This document shows positions 1-5,948 of a DNA stretch of 9,459 nt, one piece after another. Each line of letters opens with the position of its first letter. Positions within the stretch are counted from its first letter, which is position 1. The position numbers and the translations under genes are program-made. Location: contig JBLHWO010000134.1 of the NCBI GenBank assembly GCA_047629215.1, positions 1 to 9,459 on the forward strand, written 5' to 3'. The notes beneath the pieces are model-generated. The model saw only the letters and a list, made by a program, of their open reading frames with translations. It made no database searches and had not been told where the DNA came from. The stretch comes from CANLBN01 sp047629215 (GTDB lineage: Bacteria > Pseudomonadota > Gammaproteobacteria > Pseudomonadales > Cellvibrionaceae).

Positions 1-1
1 C

Positions 2-61
2 AAAATCAAAGTCTTCAAAATCAAAGTCTCCTAAGTCAGAGCCTTCAAAGCAAGGCTCTTT
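2..61 (+). repeat. Imperfect 15-bp tandem repeat, about four units, in coding sequence
   Basis: Units at 2-16, 17-31, 32-46 and 47-61 share a 15-bp period. The first two units differ at one base; the third and fourth are progressively diverged. The period equals five codons, so the array encodes KSKSS-KSKSP-KSEPS-KQGSL without shifting the frame. It may extend left of the window. It builds a basic, Ser-rich flexible linker before the conserved C-terminal block of the DUF3348-like protein. Confidence 0.75.
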
Positions 62-245
62 AGCATTCAGGCCGCCCGACATACTAAAGCCCAAAACAGA
101 GGCCGGTATAGAAACCAAAAGTGGTTTGGAGGTTTTTTTGGCTGAAATGCAATCGGTATTGCTGGCTGAGTTAGATATTAGATTACAACCCACGTTGGGG
201 CTAATAGAAGCCTTAACGCTTGAAAAGGAAGAAAGTACAAAATGA
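3..245 (+). CDS. DUF3348-like protein, 3' end only (partial)
   Basis: An open frame runs in from the left edge and stops with TGA at 243-245, giving the last 80 residues of a protein whose start is outside the window. The first ~20 residues are a Lys/Ser-rich linker (KSKSS, KSKSP, KSEPS units) and the last ~40 form an amphipathic block, with FLAEMQSVLLAELDIRLQP followed by LIEAL, which I recognise as the conserved C-terminal signature of DUF3348 proteins. Family knowledge: DUF3348 genes commonly sit directly before a DUF802 gene, an OmpA gene and a DUF2894 gene, exactly the order seen here. The stop overlaps the next start by 4 bp (ATGA), suggesting translational coupling. No signal peptide or membrane segment is seen in this part, so it is probably cytoplasmic. 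Biochemical function is unknown. The family call rests on memory of the C-terminal motif plus gene order. Confidence 0.72.
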   Translation, partial: KSKSSKSKSPKSEPSKQGSLAFRPPDILKPKTEAGIETKSGLEVFLAEMQSVLLAELDIRLQPTLGLIEALTLEKEESTK

Positions 246-2365
246 CAAAAATACTGTCTATTACTGCGTTTACATTGGGCGCAGTCATTGTGGTGTGGAT
301 GGGCGCCAGTTTTATGGGGTCTAATTTATTGGCCTTCGCTATTACCTGCGTTATAGGTGTTGTTTATATTATTGGTTTTAGGGAGGTGATGCGGTTTCAG
401 CGCGATACCGGTACCCTCGATACTGCACTGCTAACGACAGAGAATAAAATAACTGACTTAAATGAATGGTTGGGTCTCTTATCACCGACTTTACGCAGCA
501 GTGTGCGCTTGCGTATACAGGGCGAACACCTGTCGTTGCCTGCACCCATGTTAACGCCTTATTTGGTTGGTTTATTGGTGATGCTTGGTTTGCTAGGTAC
601 CTTCGTGGGTATGGTTGAGACCCTAAAGGGAGCGGTATCTGCCCTAGAGGGAAGCACAGAATTAGAAGCGATTAGAGCAGGCTTAACGGCACCGATTAAG
701 GGTTTGAGTTTGGCCTTTGGTACCTCGGTTGCCGGTGTGAGTGCTTCTGCAATGTTAGGCTTTATATCAGCTTTGGGTCGGCGCCAGCGATCACTCGCCT
801 CTCAATTACTTGATGGCAAAATGATGAGCCTCTTCCAAGATTTTTCCCTCGCGTATAACCGTGACCAAACCTTTCAGGCAATGCAGTCGCAGGCGCAATC
901 TTTACCGCTGCTGGTGCAAACATTGACGACCGTTGCCGAACGTTTAGATAGTTTTAGTAACGATATTAGCCAACAACTTATCGCTAATCAGGCGCAGTTT
1001 CACAGCGAACTCAGTATTACCTATACGACACTCGCGACGTCTGTTGATAACAGCTTAAAGCAAAGTGTAATAGACAGTAGCCGTTTATTAGGGGAGAGCC
1101 AGCAGCGCTCGATAGCAGAACTTAACCCTGTTATTGTCGATATGGTAAACGCGATAAGTCAAGAGTTGGCAAGCACGCACACGCGCTTAGCCGATAACCT
1201 AGAACAACGGTTTGGCACGCTTGCTCTACAAATTGCAGGCACAACCAAAGACGCGGCACAGGCTTGGCAGCGGGGCGTCAGTGATTATCAGCGTAGCAGT
1301 GATAGTATGGTTGAGCGTGTCGCCGGCACGCTGGATAGTCTTAACGATCGGTTTAGCTCCTCCACTAGCGTCATGCTTTCCCGTTTTGGTGAAGCGAGTG
1401 AGCAGTGGGTTGCGCACCAGCAAGCGCAAGACCAACAACGTTTCACGCAATGGCACGATGCTTTTACGCAAACCACCGTTGATGTGCAGCAGAGTATGAG
1501 CGAACTGTCGGCCAGTAATCAGGCGAATTCACAAGGCATGCTCGAAGCAGTGGGGCGCCTATTGAGTTCGACTGAGCAACTCGTTCAGGGCCGCATTGAC
1601 AATGAAGATCGTTGGCTCGGTAATTATGAGGCCCGTATGACAGAGTTACGATCCCAGTTAGTTGAGCAGCTAAGTGCGTTAAGAGATGAAGAAGCGCGTC
1701 GAGGAGATGCCGCCGTAGAGCAGCTTAAAACCTTAAGTACCGATGTAGCGGAGCACCTACAAAATTTAGGTAACGGCTTAGAGGTACCCATGACACGCTT
1801 GATTGAAACCGCCTCAGAAACGCCACGAGCAGCGGCGGAGGTGATTAGCCAGTTGCGCGCTGAAATGTCCAATACGATGGAGCGCGATAATCAATTGTTA
1901 ATCGAGCGCGAGCAAATTTTTGAGCGCTTAACCACGGTTACCACTGCGTTACAGCAATCATCTGCTGAGCAAAATGAGACTCTGCAAACACTACTAACGA
2001 CCTCAGCCGACACGCTCAAAGAGATTGGCGCGCGTTTTGGTGAGCAGGTCGACACAGAAACAACGCGCCTTGCTGATACGGTAGATCACTTTAGTGGCAG
2101 TGCTGTTGAGCTTGCGAGCCTGGGTGACTCTTTTGGTACGGCGGTGGAACACTTTAGCCAATCTAATCGTGATGTTAGTGAGATGTTAACTCAGATCGAA
2201 GGAGCACTCCAGACCAGTACCCAGCGCAGTGATGAGCAAATGGCTTACTACGTTGTGCAAGCGAGAGAAATTATTGACCATACTATCTTGTCACAACAAG
2301 AAGTGATTGAGCAGCTCCGCCAACTGGGCCGTGCTACTCCAACAGTTGGGGGTTTAGTGATATGA
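242..2365 (+). CDS. MotA/TolQ/ExbB-type motor protein with long coiled-coil tail (DUF802 type, ZorA-like)
   Basis: A 707-aa protein with four hydrophobic segments (about residues 5-23, 28-46, 104-126, 155-178), a MotA-like layout. The third and fourth carry the conserved channel motifs GLLGTFVGMV (116-125) and AFGTSVAGVSAS (158-169), typical of the MotA/TolQ/ExbB proton-channel family. Residues ~180-700 have no membrane segment and are almost entirely polar and helix-forming, rich in Gln, Ser, Glu and Thr, predicting a long cytoplasmic coiled-coil tail. Trp-centred blocks near W342, W389, W404 and W458 fit the DUF802 repeats I associate with these proteins. Inference: it forms the ring of an inner-membrane ion-driven motor with the next gene product, as ZorA does with ZorB. 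The start at 242 has an AAGGAAG ribosome site ending 10 bases upstream; both its start and its stop overlap neighbours by ATGA. Cargo and trigger are unknown. The motor-family call is firm, the DUF802 name fairly firm. Confidence 0.88.
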   Translation: MTKILSITAFTLGAVIVVWMGASFMGSNLLAFAITCVIGVVYIIGFREVMRFQRDTGTLDTALLTTENKITDLNEWLGLLSPTLRSSVRLRIQGEHLSLPAPMLTPYLVGLLVMLGLLGTFVGMVETLKGAVSALEGSTELEAIRAGLTAPIKGLSLAFGTSVAGVSASAMLGFISALGRRQRSLASQLLDGKMMSLFQDFSLAYNRDQTFQAMQSQAQSLPLLVQTLTTVAERLDSFSNDISQQLIANQAQFHSELSITYTTLATSVDNSLKQSVIDSSRLLGESQQRSIAELNPVIVDMVNAISQELASTHTRLADNLEQRFGTLALQIAGTTKDAAQAWQRGVSDYQRSSDSMVERVAGTLDSLNDRFSSSTSVMLSRFGEASEQWVAHQQAQDQQRFTQWHDAFTQTTVDVQQSMSELSASNQANSQGMLEAVGRLLSSTEQLVQGRIDNEDRWLGNYEARMTELRSQLVEQLSALRDEEARRGDAAVEQLKTLSTDVAEHLQNLGNGLEVPMTRLIETASETPRAAAEVISQLRAEMSNTMERDNQLLIEREQIFERLTTVTTALQQSSAEQNETLQTLLTTSADTLKEIGARFGEQVDTETTRLADTVDHFSGSAVELASLGDSFGTAVEHFSQSNRDVSEMLTQIEGALQTSTQRSDEQMAYYVVQAREIIDHTILSQQEVIEQLRQLGRATPTVGGLVI

Positions 2366-2985
2366 GCCGATTAAACGACGGGCTCGATAATCAGCCGGTA
2401 TGGCCCATTTTTGGCGATTTGATGGCAGGCTTGGTAGGTGTGTTTGTCCTGCTATTGGTGTGGGCTTTAGGTTTTCAGTTGGAGCTTGCTCAAAACCTAG
2501 AAACGGAAATTAATAAACGTAAAATAGAAGAGCAGCGCCGAATAGCGCTAGAACAAGCACTATCCGACCCGCTTGCAGCGGGGCGGGTGACATTGCGCGA
2601 TGGGCGTATTGGCATTAGTGGCAGTGTCTTATTTTCAGTTAATTCATCCTCATTGCAAGATGATGGCCGCGATTTATTGAAAACATTAGTGGCGCCCTTA
2701 AAAGTATATTTGGATGATCGAGAACAGTTGCTTATGGTCAGTGGCTTTACCGATGACAAGCCGATTCAGCGGGGTAATTTACACTATGTTGATAATTGGG
2801 ATTTATCCGCACAGCGTGCGCTCACGGTGACGCGAGTGTTGATAGAGGAGGGGATGCCGCCTGCCATGGTATTTGCGGCAGCCTTTGGTGATCAGCAACC
2901 GGTAGCGCCTAATACCAATCGAGCCAACCGTGCCCAAAATCGGCGAGTTGAAATGGCTCCCGTACCCAAAGCGACGGGTATCTAG
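2362..2985 (+). CDS. MotB/ZorB-like OmpA-domain protein, motor partner
   Basis: A 207-aa protein with one membrane helix (about residues 16-41) and a periplasmic OmpA/MotB-type peptidoglycan-binding domain (about 80-200). The helix starts FGDLMAGLVGVF, so Asp19 sits where MotB-type proteins carry their proton-binding Asp. A charged helical linker (42-68) follows. The OmpA domain shows SGFTDDKP (127-134), NWDLSAQRALTVTRVL (145-160) and the closing NRRVEM (193-198), matching the family pattern for binding diaminopimelate-type peptidoglycan. It has no cleavable signal peptide; the N-terminus should stay in the cytoplasm. The ATG overlaps the preceding stop by 4 bp and has a GGGGG ribosome site (2348-2352) inside the preceding gene, so the two proteins are probably made in coupled amounts. 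Inference: the A and B proteins form a stator-type complex anchored to the cell wall. A flagellar MotB is unlikely given the neighbours and the partner's long tail. Confidence 0.9.
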   Translation: MSRLNDGLDNQPVWPIFGDLMAGLVGVFVLLLVWALGFQLELAQNLETEINKRKIEEQRRIALEQALSDPLAAGRVTLRDGRIGISGSVLFSVNSSSLQDDGRDLLKTLVAPLKVYLDDREQLLMVSGFTDDKPIQRGNLHYVDNWDLSAQRALTVTRVLIEEGMPPAMVFAAAFGDQQPVAPNTNRANRAQNRRVEMAPVPKATGI

Positions 2986-3016
2986 ATTGTGATGATGGGT
3001 AGGGGTCAATAGATAA

Positions 3017-3898
3017 ATGGTACATACCATTCCAAATGAAGCGACTCCCCGCAGCGCTATGGGCTGTGCGGCGATTGATGATAAAGCGTCCGGTGACCTT
3101 GCCAGTGAAGCGAGTGTACTTTTACACCAGCTGAATGAACTTAAGTGTCAAGAGGGGAGTGGCTACGATCCTGCACGGCTTCGTTTTATTGAGTCATTAA
3201 TGTGCCGAGCCGCCGCGCAAAGAACAAACGTACGTCAACGGCTAGAATCAAAAGCGCAACAGGCTCTTGAGAATTATAAACTGTCAATGGATGCTGCGAG
3301 TGTAAACGCTGAGACATCATTAATTACGCCTTACTCTAAAGAGCTCTCTTCTAAAAATTTATCTTCTAAGGGCTTAGCCGATGACGTGCTTATCGCATTA
3401 TCTACACTAAACCAGTATCTTACAGAGTCTTTTTCAGATGAGATATTATCTCAAGAACCCTTGCCTAAAAAGTTAAGTGGCAGCAACACATCGTCAGAAT
3501 CTTCTGATGTTGCTGCTCGCTTTACTGGTAGCTCTGCTGATACCTCTAATAAGAGTTTTGCGGAACAACTAAAACAACAAGAGCAGGTTATACGCCGTGA
3601 ATGCGATAACTCATGCGCCAACGTGGATGAGGCTGCGGTTAGCGGGCTTGGTGTTAATTTACCGACAATAATGGTTTTAAAGTCGAGTCTTGCATATCAA
3701 AAATTTCAGAACAAAATGCGAGTCGATAATTTTATTGATATCGCTTTGAGTGAAATTCCTGAAACCCCTGGGCCACTCAATCCAGAAATGCTCGCCATAC
3801 GCTTACTCAAAAATATTCGAACTATTTCTCCTGAGTATCTAAGTCGTTACGTCAGCTATTTTGAAACCTTGCAATGCTTAGAGAAAGCAGGCTCATAA
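3017..3898 (+). CDS. DUF2894-like protein, last gene of the motor operon
   Basis: A 293-aa protein with no signal peptide or membrane helix, presumably cytoplasmic. Two conserved-looking ends flank a variable middle. The N-terminal block (about 31-91) has YDPARLRFIESL followed by RAAAQ and a run of basic helix; the C-terminal block (about 215-290) has PGPLNPEMLAIRLL and ISPEYLSRYVSYFETL followed by LE. Both match my memory of DUF2894 proteins, which close DUF3348-DUF802-OmpA clusters. The middle (about 100-185) is Ser/Lys-rich and looks disordered. AGGGG at 3001-3005 lies 11 bases before the ATG, and the gap to the OmpA stop is 31 bp with no sign of a promoter or terminator, so it is most likely cotranscribed. 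Function is unknown; a cytoplasmic partner of the motor tail is a reasonable guess from position only. Family call moderately sure. Confidence 0.78.
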   Translation: MVHTIPNEATPRSAMGCAAIDDKASGDLASEASVLLHQLNELKCQEGSGYDPARLRFIESLMCRAAAQRTNVRQRLESKAQQALENYKLSMDAASVNAETSLITPYSKELSSKNLSSKGLADDVLIALSTLNQYLTESFSDEILSQEPLPKKLSGSNTSSESSDVAARFTGSSADTSNKSFAEQLKQQEQVIRRECDNSCANVDEAAVSGLGVNLPTIMVLKSSLAYQKFQNKMRVDNFIDIALSEIPETPGPLNPEMLAIRLLKNIRTISPEYLSRYVSYFETLQCLEKAGS

Positions 3899-3907
3899 TT
3901 TAAAGCG

Positions 3908-3966
3908 TTTTTCACTTTTTTGGGCTGCACCCGAAGGGTGGCTACGAAAAGCCGAAAAAAGAAAAA
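3908..3966. repeat. Compound inverted repeat (cruciform-like) after the motor operon
   Basis: The outer arms are 3908-3926 (T-rich, ending GGCT) and 3950-3966 (starting AGCC, A-rich). They pair over 4+6+6 bases with one mismatch and a two-base AC bulge. Inside is a second hairpin, CACCC (3928-3932), loop GAA, GGGTG (3936-3940). It begins 9 bases after the DUF2894-like stop, where a terminator is expected, but the T tract lies before the stem and the A tract after it on the + strand, so it is not a standard intrinsic terminator. It may stabilise the 3' end of the mRNA, assist termination, or be a small dispersed repeat element. Confidence 0.55.
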
Positions 3967-4164
3967 TCACTTTATATTCCGCATCTTAGTGACCCTCGCA
4001 ACAATTTAACTGCGGTATTTAGGATAATCTACGCGAATGAGCTGCCAACGAGCATCGTTTGTAAGAGTAGTGCTTTTTGATCTCGATTTTTCATTTTATA
4101 ATATCACCTTACCACTCTTGTATGTAACGACGATTATCAAAACAAGCCCATCAAAACCTAATAT

Positions 4165-4187
4165 ACTACCTATACTTACTAGGTAGT
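4165..4187. promoter_or_regulatory. Perfect 8+8 palindrome, putative operator over the lapG-like promoter
   Basis: ACTACCTA at 4165-4172 and TAGGTAGT at 4180-4187 are exact inverted repeats separated by 7 bases, ending 27 bases before the TTG start at 4215. TATACT, a good -10-like hexamer, occurs at 4162-4167 and again at 4171-4176, overlapping the palindrome; TTATCA at 4134-4139 is a weak -35 candidate at long spacing (19 bp to TAATAT at 4159). A dimeric regulator bound here would cover the promoter. The regulator cannot be named from sequence. Confidence 0.45.
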
Positions 4188-4214
4188 TATTTCATAAATT
4201 TTTAGTGGTGTGTA

Positions 4215-4883
4215 TTGAAAAATAGTCTGTTTAGATTGATTTTTACAGTTTCTTTTTTGTCGTTATCTTTTGGCGTGAATGCGGCGCCGAATTATCGACA
4301 TATTTCTGATAATGCGTTGTCTCGTGTAGAGAAAAGCCATGGTATTGACGCACGAATAAGAGTCAGTGGCTGGAAGGATTTATTAAATGAATTGGCTGCG
4401 CAAGTTTCTCCCGAGGATGCGAAGGCAATAAAAGAGGCTAATAATTATTTTAACCAAGTCGAATGGCTTTGGGATATTGACCATTGGGGTCAAGAAGATT
4501 ATTGGGCAACTCCAATCGAAACTCTGTCGACTAACGGGGGCGATTGCGAAGATTATTCGATAGGTAAGTATTTTTCTCTGACTAGTATCGGTATGCCGAC
4601 CTCTAAGCTCCGCATTACCTACGTTAAAGCGTTAGAGTATAACTTGGCTCACATGGTATTAGCTTATTATCCAACACCGTCCTCTGAACCATTGATTCTC
4701 GACAATATTAATAAAACAATTTTACCGGCATCTAAACGCCCAGATTTATTACCTATTTACAGCTTTAATGGTGATGGCCTTTGGTTAGCTAAATCGCGCG
4801 CAAGAGCAGTTAAGGGAGATGTCTCAAAGAGTTTACCAAGCTGGGGGAATCTAAAAGGTAAGATGGAGGCAGAAATAAGATAA
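4215..4883 (+). CDS. lapG: LapG-family periplasmic Cys protease (adhesin release)
   Basis: A 222-aa transglutaminase-like cysteine peptidase. Family knowledge: LapG cuts the N-terminal region of LapA-type giant adhesins at a di-alanine site in the periplasm, freeing them from the cell surface; the c-di-GMP receptor LapD sequesters it. Visible here: a signal peptide (about 1-23, cleavage probably after VNA), the catalytic triad Cys111 in GGDCEDYSIGKYF, His146 in AHMVLAYY and Asp163 in LILDN, and Asp110/Glu112 beside the Cys, where LapG binds calcium. The His-Asp distance of 17 matches known LapG. The C-terminal PASKRPDL and SFNGDGLWL blocks are also typical. The start is TTG: an in-frame TAG at 4203 excludes longer forms, and no in-frame ATG occurs before the domain. 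The ribosome site is weak (GTGGTG), suggesting low expression. No lapD or adhesin gene is adjacent. Confidence 0.9.
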   Translation: MKNSLFRLIFTVSFLSLSFGVNAAPNYRHISDNALSRVEKSHGIDARIRVSGWKDLLNELAAQVSPEDAKAIKEANNYFNQVEWLWDIDHWGQEDYWATPIETLSTNGGDCEDYSIGKYFSLTSIGMPTSKLRITYVKALEYNLAHMVLAYYPTPSSEPLILDNINKTILPASKRPDLLPIYSFNGDGLWLAKSRARAVKGDVSKSLPSWGNLKGKMEAEIR

Positions 4884-4937
4884 AGAGATATAAGGACCCT
4901 CTGAAAAAGTGATAGATTTTTTCTCGGATAATAAAAC

Positions 4938-5074
4938 TGCTCCTACATTTTACCTCTAGCTCACATTCATGTAAGGCAAAATAACCTGCTCTTTCATTGC
5001 CTATATGGATATAGGTAATGAGCGTGAGCAGGGAGGGGCGTAAACGTTGTATATCAATAACTTGCCTAGGAGCA
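4938..5074. repeat. Distant inverted repeat TGCTCCTA/TAGGAGCA enclosing the convergent-spacer hairpin
   Basis: TGCTCCTA at 4938-4945 and TAGGAGCA at 5067-5074 are exact 8-base inverted copies, 121 bases apart, and the strong hairpin at 4985-5032 lies roughly in the middle. A third related word, CCTGCTC, begins the inner hairpin. The nesting is suggestive, but an 8-base match over this distance could be chance. Confidence 0.35.
4985..5032 (-). terminator. Strong interrupted hairpin, probable terminator of the minus-strand genes
   Basis: Outer arms CCTGCTC (4985-4991) and GAGCAGG (5026-5032) and inner arms CATTGCCTATAT (4995-5006) and ATATAGGTAATG (5009-5020) form a long stem with one G-T type pair and an asymmetric internal loop (TTT against AGCGT). 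Read on the minus strand, the stem is followed by TTATTTT, a modest U tract, about 60 bases after the response-regulator stop. On the plus strand the stem is followed by G-rich sequence, so it fits a minus-strand terminator better than one for lapG. Confidence 0.5.
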
Positions 5075-5089
5075 CCAACTACTATACTT

Positions 5090-5851
5090 TTAATCTAAAT
5101 TACAGTACTCGTTTACCACGTTGGTTATTTTTTCTGTTTCAATTGGTTTCGTTAAATACTTGTCGCAACCCACCATAATCCCGCGAATACGGTTAAATGG
5201 TGAACTTTTACTGGTCAGCATGATAATGGGTGTGTTTAATGTGCGTTGAGTTTTTTTCAGTACTTTACAGATTTCATAGCCATCCATATCCGGAAGCATG
5301 ACATCCAGGAAAATTAAATCATAGTTTTGCAATTGTGCCCGCAAAATTGCATCGCTGCCATTCTCCGCAAAAGAACCTTTAACGTTAATCTTATCAAAAA
5401 TCATTTTCATTTGTGTGCGTACCAACTCACTATCATCGACGACTAAGCAACGTTTATTTGTATTTTGTCGATTGCCTAAAGTAATGTCGAGATGTTTTAG
5501 TAACGAAGCGCCGAGCTTAGGCAACTCAATAAAATGACTGTCTTTAACTATATTGTATTGTATAGAATCGCCAACGATAATGATCGGAATGCCAAGTATT
5601 TTTGCTGATTTAATCAGGCTTAGATAGCTTTTTTCGGGTTGATTAGCATTCACTATGTAAGTGTCGGCGTAAGAATGATTCTTTAAATTAATTATTTCAA
5701 AAGTCGTCTGAGAGCTGCTTTTCATTAAGCGGGAACGTGTAGAAGATAAACCGCAGACACTTGTAATCAACCTCCGCTGAGCCGACATAAAAGAAATGTC
5801 GACACCAATGCTAAAGGTGCTCACATTTTTTTTCGCTGGATTATTCGACAT
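5090..5851 (-). CDS. Response regulator: degenerate receiver-like N-terminus plus intact C-terminal receiver
   Basis: From ATG 5851 this is 253 aa. Residues ~133-251 are a complete CheY-type receiver: acidic pair Asp139/Asp140 in VVDDS, phosphoacceptor Asp183 in FLDVMLPDMDG, Thr213 in MLTSK and Lys235 in YLTKP. No DNA-binding or enzymatic output domain follows. Residues ~10-125 alternate beta- and alpha-like stretches (FSIGVDIS, IVNANQP, IPIIIVGDS, FIELPKLG) in receiver order but lack the acidic pair and have Asn68 where the phospho-Asp would be, so I read this half as a pseudo-receiver (inference). The ATG is preferred over an in-frame TTG at 5866 because AGAAAG lies just upstream of the ATG and nothing good precedes the TTG. 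It lies 97 bp after the hybrid kinase on the same strand and is a likely phosphotransfer target, acting by protein-protein contact, as PilG/PilH/CheY proteins do. Confidence 0.85.
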   Translation of the reverse strand: MSNNPAKKNVSTFSIGVDISFMSAQRRLITSVCGLSSTRSRLMKSSSQTTFEIINLKNHSYADTYIVNANQPEKSYLSLIKSAKILGIPIIIVGDSIQYNIVKDSHFIELPKLGASLLKHLDITLGNRQNTNKRCLVVDDSELVRTQMKMIFDKINVKGSFAENGSDAILRAQLQNYDLIFLDVMLPDMDGYEICKVLKKTQRTLNTPIIMLTSKSSPFNRIRGIMVGCDKYLTKPIETEKITNVVNEYCNLD

Positions 5852-5948
5852 TTTTTTCTTTCTCAATTCGGCTGCGCACCCCTAGATGGGAAAAATACAT
5901 CTTATAGGTCCGTTAGTATCTTGACTGGAATGTAGTGTTAGCATGGAC

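Larger units (their letters stand above)
3899..4214. other. Intergenic region of 316 bp between the motor operon and the lapG-like gene
   Basis: No credible coding frame or RNA gene is seen. It holds a compound inverted repeat right after the operon (3908-3966) and a perfect palindrome before the next gene (4165-4187). Between them the DNA is AT-rich. A GATAAT at 4023-4028 resembles a -10 box but has no good -35 partner at normal spacing. A short AACGA/TCGTT hairpin (4047-4059) is too small to interpret. Confidence 0.6.

Noticed and set aside
1624..1872. Minus-strand open frame inside the motor gene
   Set aside because: It lies wholly within a well-supported gene on the other strand, has no recognisable motif and a Ser/Ala/Arg-rich shadow composition.
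242..2985. Flagellar MotA/MotB stator genes
   Set aside because: The A protein has a ~520-residue coiled tail and the flanking genes are not flagellar, unlike normal motAB operons.
2803..3030. Minus-strand open frame across the OmpA/DUF2894 junction
   Set aside because: Antisense to the conserved OmpA C-terminus; composition (His/Arg/Tyr-rich) is that of a shadow frame, with no ribosome site of note.
242..3898. Full Zorya defence system
   Set aside because: Only the ZorA/ZorB-like pair is present. No helicase, nuclease or ZorC-like partner is found; flanking genes are of the DUF3348 and DUF2894 type.
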